Below, piece by piece: positions 9,629 through 16,387 of a DNA stretch of 64,000 nt (positions within the stretch are counted from its first letter, which is position 1; the number at the start of each line of letters is the position of its first letter). The DNA is taken from contig CP046177.1 in assembly GCA_014075215.1 (NCBI GenBank), positions 372,001 to 436,000 on the forward strand, read 5' to 3'. The notes under the pieces are model-generated. The model made no database searches, was not told where the DNA came from, and saw nothing but the letters and a program-made list of their open reading frames with translations. Source of the stretch: Flavobacteriaceae bacterium (GTDB lineage: Bacteria > Bacteroidota > Bacteroidia > Flavobacteriales > Flavobacteriaceae). The translations under genes were made by a program, and so were the position numbers.

Positions 9629-10912
9629 ATGAAAAAAATAATCGTAACTTTTACAGGAATTGCTCTCAATATTGCAACTCACGCACAGATTGGGGTACGA
9701 ACAATGTCTCCGGCTTCTGCTGCTATGGATATAAGCAGTACCTCTAAAGGCTTCTTACTACCAAGAATGACAAAAACTCAAATAGATGCCATTGCATCTC
9801 CTGCCGAAGGACTTATTGTATATTGTACGAATTGCAATGCAAAAGGACTTTACCTTAACAATGGAAGTGAGTTTATAAATCTAATAAATGGTGCAAATAT
9901 TTCTGCTCACAGTGTGGCTTCTATTGTCGCTGCATCTGATAATCCTGCAAATGGCAATCCGAGTATAGCTGATCTGACCAGTGTGGGTTTAACAAACCTG
10001 ATAGCAACAAACCTCTCGGGTTATGAAGTAGCTATTGATGCACCTACTCCTGCTCCTACAACACTTGCGGAGCTACAAACCATTATTAATAATATAAACG
10101 CAAGTGATGCTGTTTTAGCTCAAATCGGTAGTGATGCGGATAGCGCTACTCAAAACTCAACAGTAACCATAGCACAACTAAATCAGATTATACCTGCTTT
10201 GACAGCAATAAATGATGCCAATGAAACAGCATATAGAAATTATATTGATGCCAATCCCAACAGCTTCTCCAGTCCTGCAACACAGGCAGAAGTACAGGCA
10301 ATGATATTTTTAGTGAACACTCCAACAGTTGTCGGAGCCGGAGGTGCCATTTTTATGGACCGAAATTTAGGGGCTACTCAGGTTGCTACAAGTTCCGATG
10401 ACAGTAATGCTTACGGAGATTTGTATCAGTGGGGTAGAAATACCGACGGACATCAGTTCAGAACGAGTAGTATAACTGCCGGACCTGTAGCCAGCGGTAA
10501 TGAAGGTTCTGTTTTTATACTAAATGGTTCATATCCTTACGACTGGTTAAGTACACGTGATGATACACGTTGGAATGGCGCTACCAAAGGATCACATGAC
10601 CCGTGTCCCGACGGTTTTAGAGTTCCTACCGAAGCAGAATGGCAAACAGAATTTGCGGCGTGGACTACCAATAATGCTGCAGGTGCTTTTAACAGCCCCT
10701 TAAAATTAACTACCGCAGGAGATCGTCATCACTGGCATCCTGGTATTGGAGTTGAAAATCTTCATTATGGTTTCTATTGGTCAAGTACAGCTAGTTTTAA
10801 CTCAGGTGCAACTGCTAGTCTATTACAGTTCAATTCAAGTAGTGTAGTCATTAATAGTAATTACCGAAGAAGCTATGGTATGTCCGTACGGTGTATCTAT
10901 GATCCAAATTAA
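9629..10912 (+). CDS. Secreted protein with C-terminal FISUMP domain
   Basis: 427 aa. It has a signal peptide ending THAQ, then a head found in many Bacteroidota surface proteins (IGVRTMSPASAAMDISSTSKGFLLPRM), a helical alanine/asparagine-rich middle (about 90-230), and a C-terminal domain (about 240-427) with DRNLGATQVA, DLYQWGR, DPCPDGFRVPTEAEW and GMSVRCIYD. The last domain is the Fibrobacter succinogenes major paralogous (FISUMP) fold, thought to be a carbohydrate- or surface-related module. It is intact and follows the frameshifted T9SS gene by 40 bp, so the two may be an operon. Exact role unknown. Confidence 0.75.
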   Translation: MKKIIVTFTGIALNIATHAQIGVRTMSPASAAMDISSTSKGFLLPRMTKTQIDAIASPAEGLIVYCTNCNAKGLYLNNGSEFINLINGANISAHSVASIVAASDNPANGNPSIADLTSVGLTNLIATNLSGYEVAIDAPTPAPTTLAELQTIINNINASDAVLAQIGSDADSATQNSTVTIAQLNQIIPALTAINDANETAYRNYIDANPNSFSSPATQAEVQAMIFLVNTPTVVGAGGAIFMDRNLGATQVATSSDDSNAYGDLYQWGRNTDGHQFRTSSITAGPVASGNEGSVFILNGSYPYDWLSTRDDTRWNGATKGSHDPCPDGFRVPTEAEWQTEFAAWTTNNAAGAFNSPLKLTTAGDRHHWHPGIGVENLHYGFYWSSTASFNSGATASLLQFNSSSVVINSNYRRSYGMSVRCIYDPN

Positions 10913-10963
10913 GAAGATATATCTTGGCATCTAAAGTGTGCATTAGCATACTCCAAAAACTCA

Positions 10964-11172
10964 AATCGAGTAGGAAGATAGGGATTATTTCCCTATCTGT
11001 CCTCTCACACCACCCGGTATACGGTTCCGTACTGGTCGATTCCTTAAGTTTTAACTCTGACCTTTTGGTAATAATCCAGCATAAATAGGTAGCCTGCTTG
11101 TCTAAGTCGGTCTGTGGTAATAGTAGTGGCAAGTATAAAGCTGTTAGCTGTATGCCAATAACTCTTCCTTGT
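10964..11172 (-). mobile_element. Group II intron 3'-end remnant, copy 1
   Basis: The minus strand reads the C-terminus of a group II intron reverse transcriptase/maturase: RKSYWHTANSF, then DRLRQAGYLFMLDYYQKV, with a stop. About 100 nt of intron 3' sequence follow, ending in a strong hairpin (10977-10997, GATAGGGA stem) and CTCGATT. A 199-bp stretch (10964-11162) is nearly identical to 20327-20525. Only the 3' end survives; the rest of the intron and protein is absent, which fits a 5'-truncated insertion or later deletion. Confidence 0.75.
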
Positions 11173-11373
11173 GTGTGTTTTTAAATCTTTTCGTCATGAA
11201 CATATATTTAAGGAAAATAATGGTCAAACTTCAATGATAGATATCTTTGATTATAAATCCCCTTATGGAATACTAGGAAAATTTATTGATGCAATATTTT
11301 TAAAAGATACATGAAAGTATTTTTAATCAAACGAAACGGAGCAATAAAAATAAAGGCTGAGGCAAATCAATGA
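11173..11373 (+). pseudogene. SRPBCC-family protein, C-terminal fragment with frameshift
   Basis: The frame reads FKSFRHEHIFKENN, then MIDIFDYKSPYGILGKF and IDAIFLK, and switches near 11309 to RYMKVFLIKRNGAIKIKAEANQ before a stop at 11371-11373. This pattern (FRHEH, DxFDYKSPxGILG, FLKRYM) is the C-terminal half of SRPBCC ligand-binding proteins. Adding one A to the run near 11309 restores a single frame. The N-terminal half is replaced by the group II intron remnant. The stop overlaps the start of the DoxX gene (ATGA), showing it was the first gene of the operon. Confidence 0.7.
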
Positions 11374-11747
11374 AACATGTATCTTTTATTACGTATCTAA
11401 TTGCTCTGATTTGGCTTGCCAATGGATTACTATACAAAGTTTTAAACCTTGTTCCAAGACATCAGGAAATTGTCAGCAGAATTTTAGGTGATGAACATGC
11501 CGTGCTGTTCACAAAATTAATAGGCTTTTCTGAAATCATTATGGCAGTTTGGATTGTAAGCCGTTTTTGTTCAAGAATAAATGCAATAGTACAGATTATC
11601 ATAATAGTAACTATGAATATTTTAGAATTCATTATTGTTCCAGATTTATTGTTATGGGGTAAATGGAATTCAGTTTTTGCATTATTATTTATTTTGTTGA
11701 TTTATTACAACGAGTTTATTTTCAAGTCAAAACCTGATAAATCATAA
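11370..11747 (+). CDS. DoxX-like membrane protein
   Basis: 125 aa with four predicted membrane segments (about 6-22, 47-66, 72-93 and 99-117), the size and layout of the DoxX-like family. Its N-terminal WLANGLLYKVLNLVPRHQ and GFSEIIMAVWI segments are typical. Biochemical role unknown; relatives often sit with redox or stress genes. Translationally coupled: the start overlaps the SRPBCC stop (ATGA), and its stop overlaps the DUF2071 start (TAATG). Confidence 0.75.
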   Translation: MKHVSFITYLIALIWLANGLLYKVLNLVPRHQEIVSRILGDEHAVLFTKLIGFSEIIMAVWIVSRFCSRINAIVQIIIIVTMNILEFIIVPDLLLWGKWNSVFALLFILLIYYNEFIFKSKPDKS

Positions 11748-12486
11748 TGCTTTCATTTTTTAAAAATCATCCTTTTGCTGTAGAAGCATTTTTTGAAAGT
11801 TCTTTAGTGCTGACATTTGCTATCCAAAAAAATGACTTACAACATCTTATTCCTGAATGCTTACAGTTGGAAACATTTAAAGATAAATGGGCATTTATAG
11901 CTGTAGCGATGGTTCAAACAAAAAACCTTCGTCCAAAAGGCTTTCCAAAATTTATAGGGAATGATTTTTTCTTAATTGGTTATCGTGCTTTTGTAAACTT
12001 TACGAATACCAAAGGCAAAAAATATCGGGGGCTATATATTTTAAAATCTGAAACTGATAAAAAGAAGATGGAGTTCCTAGGAAACATATTCACTCATTAT
12101 AATTATGGCACAACTGACATTAAGATTACTTCCATTGATAATCATAAACAGATAGAGTCCAACAAGTCAGATTTTAGGATTGTGGTAAGTGAAAATTCTG
12201 AAAATATCCCATTGCCAGAAGAATCACCTTTTGCAGACTGGAAGGAAGCTAGAAAGTTTGCTGGCCCATTACCTTTTAATTTACTCATAATGAAGAAAAT
12301 AAAAAGGTTCTCATTATTCAAGGCGTTAGACAAAACTGGAAACCAAAACCAATAAAGGTAATAGACTACAAAATTTCATTTTTGAAAACTCTTAATCTTA
12401 ATAGTCCGATATTAGCAAACGCATTTATCATTAATGACATCTCTTATTATTGGAAAAAAGGGAGGTATGAATTATGGGAAAATTAA
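11747..12486 (+). pseudogene. DUF2071 protein with one-base frameshift
   Basis: The first frame (11747-12355) matches the N-terminal two-thirds of DUF2071 (LTFAIQKNDLQHLIPECL, FFLIGYRAFV, KYRGLYILKSETD). After GPLPF near 12279 the family sequence continues in another frame: NEENKKVLIIQGVRQNW, then DYKISFLKTL, SPILANAFIIND and YYWKKGRYELWEN, with a stop at 12484-12486. One missing T in the ATTT run would join them. The restored gene would overlap the next start by 13 bp. In the sequence as given, the C-terminal domain is lost. Confidence 0.8.
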
Positions 12487-13220
12487 GAAAACCATTTCAA
12501 GGTGTTTGGAATATTATACGCTTTAACTGGCATTTTTATATTATAGCTTTTGTTATAATTTTTGGTTCTTTTTTAGCTATTCCCATTTTAGGTGAGAATT
12601 TGCAATTCGTGGGAAAGATATTCATCTTTATTGCATTAATCACAATTCTTGTTTCATTAATTGTATCTTGGTGCATATATGATCTTTCAGGCTTTTATAG
12701 ATTAGAGTGGTTAAATACTCTTGATATTGAGAAAGAGTCTAAACTTATTAATATTCATGCTGGATTTGATGAAACAAGTAAATTGCTAAAGGAGAAATAT
12801 CCGAATTGCGAACTACATATTTTTGATTTTTATAATCCTGAAGTTCATACCGAAGTATCGATAAAACGAGCCAGAAAAGCATATCCTTCACTTCCTGAAA
12901 CTAAATCAATAAAAACCGACAGTTTAGACTTGGCAGATAATTCTGTGGATGTGGTATTTCTTATTTTTTCTGCTCATGAAATTAGAGATTTTAATGAACG
13001 ATTATTATTTTTCAAGGAATTAAAACGGATATTAAAACCGCCAGGGAAAATGATCGTTACGGAACATTTGAGGGATGTTCCTAATTTCATAGCTTACTCA
13101 GCGAGCTTTTTTCACTTTTTCACTTTAAAAAGTTGGTTGAAAATCTTTAATCAGTCAGATTTCAAAATTGAAAAGCAAATTAAGTTCACTCCGTTTGTCA
13201 ATACTTTTATTTTGAAATAA
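12474..13220 (+). CDS. Membrane-anchored class I methyltransferase
   Basis: 248 aa. Two N-terminal membrane segments (about 19-42 and 47-68) are followed by a class I SAM-dependent fold: INIHAGFDETS (about 99-109) in place of a classical glycine-rich motif I, LHIFDFYNP (about 122) as the acidic end of strand 2, and VDVVFLIFSAHEIRD (about 160), then ELKRILKPPGKMIVTEHLRD, the typical methyltransferase-11 tail. The glycine-rich loop is degenerate, so activity is uncertain. It overlaps the restored DUF2071 frame and leaves 1 bp to the truncated downstream gene. Substrate unknown. Confidence 0.65.
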   Translation: MGKLRKPFQGVWNIIRFNWHFYIIAFVIIFGSFLAIPILGENLQFVGKIFIFIALITILVSLIVSWCIYDLSGFYRLEWLNTLDIEKESKLINIHAGFDETSKLLKEKYPNCELHIFDFYNPEVHTEVSIKRARKAYPSLPETKSIKTDSLDLADNSVDVVFLIFSAHEIRDFNERLLFFKELKRILKPPGKMIVTEHLRDVPNFIAYSASFFHFFTLKSWLKIFNQSDFKIEKQIKFTPFVNTFILK

Positions 13221-13221
13221 T

Positions 13222-13371
13222 ATGGAACTCCATCTTAAAATAGCAGGTATCTTATTGATTATTTTAGCATTAGTACATGTCATCTTTCCAAGATATTTCA
13301 ATTGGGGGAAAGAGTTTCGTTCTTTGAGTTTGATAAACAGGCAGATGGTTTATGTGAACTTACTACATTAG
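13222..13371 (+). pseudogene. Small membrane protein gene truncated by IS3
   Basis: An ATG-started frame (MELHLKIAGILLIILALVHV, then FPRYFNWGKEFRSLSLINRQMVYV) ends after 49 codons at a TAG created at the junction with the IS3 element. The start resembles four-helix membrane proteins of Bacteroidota about three times longer. It was the last gene of the SRPBCC-DoxX-DUF2071-methyltransferase operon; the C-terminal part is not found elsewhere in the window. Confidence 0.6.
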
Positions 13372-13421
13372 CCTGGACATAAAGGAGCGAGATTTAGAGT
13401 TAACGTAATTAACTTTGAATT

Positions 13422-13736
13422 ATGAAAAAACAAAAACGTAATTACAGTCCCACATTTAAACAAAAAGCTGTAGAATTAAGTTATGCCCGCGGCAATGTAA
13501 AACAGGTTTGCCAGGAATTAGATATTCCTTATTTGGTTCTATTTCGTTGGCGTAGAGAAGAAAAAAAGTATGGCAAAAATAGTTTTCCGGGAAAGGGTAA
13601 TCCCAAGCAAACAGACGAGGAAAAAGAAATAGCTCGTTTAAAGAAACAATTACCAGATATGGAATTAGAGTGTGATATTCTAAAAAAGGCGATCAGCATC
13701 TTTTCAACGAGCGACAGGAAAAATTTAGATTTATAA
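13422..13736 (+). CDS. IS3 orfA, transposase helix-turn-helix subunit
   Basis: 104 aa. An N-terminal HTH (YSPTFKQKAVELSYARGNVKQV, about 7-28) is followed by FRWRREEKK and a leucine-zipper-like coil (KEIARLKKQLPDMELECDILKKA, about 66-90). In IS3 elements this protein binds the ends and is joined to orfB by a -1 frameshift. orfB is in the -1 frame here and its similarity (ERQEKFRFIKKHK) extends upstream of its first ATG, consistent with such a fusion. Confidence 0.85.
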   Translation: MKKQKRNYSPTFKQKAVELSYARGNVKQVCQELDIPYLVLFRWRREEKKYGKNSFPGKGNPKQTDEEKEIARLKKQLPDMELECDILKKAISIFSTSDRKNLDL

Positions 13737-14602
13737 AAAAGCATAAAATGAAATTTCCTGTTGAAAAGATGTGTCAAATCTTAGGTGTAAGTAAAAGCGG
13801 TTATTATAATTGGTTAAGCTCAGGTACTAGTAAATTATGGTTAGAGAACCAAAAGCTGTCCATCGAAATACATGCTATATTTGAAATGAGTCATCACAGT
13901 TATCGGTCTCCAAGAATAAAAACAGAATTAGAAGCTTTAGACTATAACGTATCAAAACCACCTGTAGCCCATATTATGAAAGCAAATCATTTGCATGCTG
14001 TAAGGACACGTAAATTTAAGGCTACCTCAGATTCAAAACACAATTACCTCATATCGCCTAATTTACTAAATCAAAATTTTAAAGTTAAACGCAAAAATCA
14101 AGTATGGGTAAGTGATATTACTTATATCCATACCAAACAGGGCTGGTTGTACTTAACCGTTATTATTGATTTATACCGTCGTAAAATAGTAGGATGGTCT
14201 TTAAGCGATAACGTAATCAAAGAAGACACCTTTGTAAAAGCTTGGAATATGGCTGTAGCCAATAATCCTATAACTAAAAAACTCATATTTCACTTTGACA
14301 GAGGTAGTCAGTAACCCAGTGAATGTTTTAGAAATATTCTAAAAAACTATAATGGATGAGTTCAGCAATCTATGAGCAGAAAAGGAAATTGCCGGGATAA
14401 TGCAGGAACAGAATCTTTCTTTAAGTCTTTAAAAGTAGAATGGGTATACAAGCACAATTATCAACAAAAATCTCAAACAGAACTCTCCATTTTTGAATGG
14501 ATAGAAACTTGGTACAACAAAAAAAGAAGACATTCCTATTTAAACTATAAAACTATTAACGAATTTGAATTAAATATGTATAACCAAAAGTTAGCAGCAT
14601 AG
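13712..14602 (+). pseudogene. IS3 orfB transposase (DDE integrase), two in-frame stops
   Basis: One continuous frame: N-terminal HTH_21-like region (MCQILGVSKSGYYNWL, then HHSYRSPRIKTEL), the rve integrase domain with VWVSDITYIHTKQG (first Asp) and VIIDLYRRKIVGW, then FHFDRGSQ (second Asp) and NCRDNAGTESFFKSLK (catalytic Glu). Two nonsense codons interrupt it: TAA at 14312-14314, just after DRGSQ, and TGA at about 14354-14356 before VQQSMSRKGN. Both are substitutions rather than indels. The transposase is inactive. Confidence 0.85.
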
Positions 14603-14606
14603 TCTC

Positions 14607-14729
14607 TTAAATAATTGCCCTCTTTTTTGTTGCAAATTCAATATCCTTAGCGTATTTTACTGCAGGCACACCGTAAGGATAGGGATGTACTCGTTCAGTA
14701 TTAATATGTAGCTTGGTAATATACGGCAT
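14607..14729 (-). pseudogene. N-terminal fragment of an AAA-family ATPase
   Basis: A 40-codon frame from ATG 14729 reads MPYITKLHINTERVHPYPYG, then PAVKYAKDIEF, and runs out at the IS3 border. This resembles the beta-strand leader of small predicted ATPases in which the Walker A loop follows directly; nothing beyond it is left. It starts 2 bp before the stop of the mobile mystery B pseudogene. The identification rests on the leader only. Confidence 0.4.
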
Positions 14730-14730
14730 A

Positions 14731-15315
14731 TTAGTGTCTTGAAAATTCTAATAACTCTTTAAAATCTGCTTTTCTTAGGGCTTTGATATAATCATCTCTT
14801 GCATCACTTTTATATACCAAATCCCTTATGTCCCCATGTAAATATCGGTCTACCAAAAATATGTTTGACGACAATATCGCCCATCAATCTTGAATGCCGT
14901 CCATTACCATTAGGGAAGATATGAATGGCTACTAATTCATGCTTGAAACGAATTGCAATTTCATCTTCTGAAAAGGTGTTGTTTTCAATCCAATATCTAC
15001 AATTACCAATCAATTGGTTTAATAATGTTGAAATTTATCAACCCCAATATTTTTGTTGGTCTTTCTAACGGTTCCTGCCCAATCCCAAACCTCGCCAAAC
15101 ATTTTTTTGTGGACATCAAATACAAACTTTTCGGTAAGAATAGTATCTAACTTAAACTTCCGTCTGAGCAGATAAAATTCCACAGCTTTTTCAATATTAA
15201 GCTGTTCAAACTCCTCCAGTTCCTCTCGTGTGGTTATGGTCGGAATACGCAACCCCTCTTTCTTATCTTCATCAATGGGAGTTTGTCCGTTATTGTAATC
15301 TAAATCTAATCCCAT
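14731..15315 (-). pseudogene. Mobile mystery protein B (Fic/DOC family), two frameshifts
   Basis: Frame one (15315-15019) has MGLDLDYNNGQTPIDEDKKEG and KKMFGEVWDWAGTVRKTNKN. Frame two (to about 14826) contains the Fic active-site loop HIFPNGNGRHSRL. Frame three gives YKSDARDDYIKALRKADFKE, then a stop at 14731-14733. The first break (about 15030) loses a few codons; the second is one extra G in the GGG run at about 14824. Fic proteins transfer AMP or similar groups to targets. This one is paired with the regulator encoded just upstream. As read, no functional toxin-like enzyme is made. Confidence 0.85.
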
Positions 15316-15770
15316 AAGTGTCGTGGCATTTCATAGACCAATTGCCTGGCTTTATCTTCTACTGCTTTCTTCAAACGTTTACTGGTGTTCTCTTGATCTT
15401 CCAGAGCCATGGTATTGGAAGTTGTCTTTACTATTTCCAATGCAATTTCTCTGGCACGTTTTTCAATGGTCTTTTCAATAGAACCGTCCATAGGTACAAA
15501 CCCGTAAACCAATTTCATATTTAAAGCTCGACCTGCTTCTTCTAAACTTCTTAGGGTAATACTTCCGTCTTTTTCTCTTTTCTCTATACCTTCTGCACCT
15601 TGTGGGGTAACCTTTATTCGATTTCCAAATTGACGAAAGGACATCTTAAGCAATGTTCTTATGGCATTAAGCCACCCACTTTCCGGGGGTTGGTTTTTTA
15701 ACAAAGGTGTAAACTCCTTGAGCTTGGCATCCATCTGCTCGATCATTAATTTTTGTTTCAAATCTTTCAT
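15306..15770 (-). CDS. Mobile mystery protein A (XRE-like regulator)
   Basis: 154 aa. A helix-turn-helix is visible: NAIRTLLKMSFRQFGNRI, then QGAEGIEKREKDGSITLRSL (about 36-75), typical of XRE/Cro folds. This is followed by GRALNMKLVYGFVP, a signature of the family found next to mobile mystery protein B. The gene overlaps the Fic gene by 10 bp, like an antitoxin-toxin pair. It is intact although the partner is frameshifted, the expected order of decay in a toxin-antitoxin system. Confidence 0.85.
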   Translation of the reverse strand: MKDLKQKLMIEQMDAKLKEFTPLLKNQPPESGWLNAIRTLLKMSFRQFGNRIKVTPQGAEGIEKREKDGSITLRSLEEAGRALNMKLVYGFVPMDGSIEKTIEKRAREIALEIVKTTSNTMALEDQENTSKRLKKAVEDKARQLVYEMPRHLWD

Positions 15771-16017
15771 AATTCCGAAATAATATCAACACTTGAATTG
15801 ATAATTAAAATGCAAACATAAGCATATATGTTGATAAACAGTAATACTATATCAGTATATACTTTGAAGAAATAAATGTCAACAATGAACAATCTATTTA
15901 AAAAATTAGGTCAATCGACCACATTTTTTTAGCTTTGGATTTACCGTGGGATGCTTAAAACTACATATCGACACTGAGCCAACTTTATAAACCTCTCGAA
16001 ATGCGAAATGGAAAAGT
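15771..16017. other. Non-coding spacer
   Basis: AT-rich DNA upstream of both the minus-strand mobile mystery operon and the plus-strand hypothetical gene. It must hold divergent promoters, but no convincing -7/-33 pair, repeat or RNA was recognised. Confidence 0.4.
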
Positions 16018-16284
16018 TTGGAAGGGCAACAAAAATATCATATCGTTCTGGAAACACTTGACATCAAAGAAGCTACTTATGTCTGGCATATTTCAAAAGA
16101 CACACCACTTTTTAAAAATGAATTAGAACAAATTAATCAAAAATTAAATTGGATTCGAAGCCATGGTCACCAATCCTTTTTAGAAAGTAAAAGTAAAAAC
16201 TTTAGCAAAATTATCCATGACTACAGTGATGACAAAAAGGGATTTTATAGATGGAAAAATGCTTTGGAAAAACGTATGTATTAG
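16018..16284 (+). CDS. Hypothetical protein upstream of the SNF2 helicase
   Basis: 88 aa, starting at TTG 16018. The frame is open upstream only to a TAA about 27 bp earlier and has no ATG there. Visible segments: ATYVWHISKDTP, LNWIRSHGHQSFL and FSKIIHDYSDDKKGFYRWK. The sequence is soluble, rich in charged residues, with no motif I can name. It lies 103 bp before the helicase in the same orientation and could be an accessory of it or the C-terminal remnant of a longer protein. Confidence 0.4.
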   Translation: MEGQQKYHIVLETLDIKEATYVWHISKDTPLFKNELEQINQKLNWIRSHGHQSFLESKSKNFSKIIHDYSDDKKGFYRWKNALEKRMY

Positions 16285-16387
16285 CCTTAACCTTATTGTT
16301 AATATAAAGTGATAAAAATCATTCTTTTCACCTTATATAATTTCAGGATAAATCATAAATTTCTACACCCAAAAATACAGACTTTCT

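Larger units (their letters stand above)
13372..14606 (+). mobile_element. IS3-family element, degraded
   Basis: It contains orfA (13422-13736) and a broken orfB (about 13712-14602). Borders are approximate because I could not identify convincing terminal inverted repeats; the left border is where the membrane-protein frame breaks, the right border where the ATPase frame begins. Because a different truncated gene lies on each side, the element marks a rearrangement or deletion. A TAACTTTG -7-like box (13410-13417) precedes orfA. Confidence 0.75.

Noticed and set aside
10851..11132. Minus-strand frame ending in the surface protein gene (and its twin at 20256-20495)
   Set aside because: Out-of-frame reading of the group II intron 3' end; the true maturase frame is different and ends at the RVKT stop.
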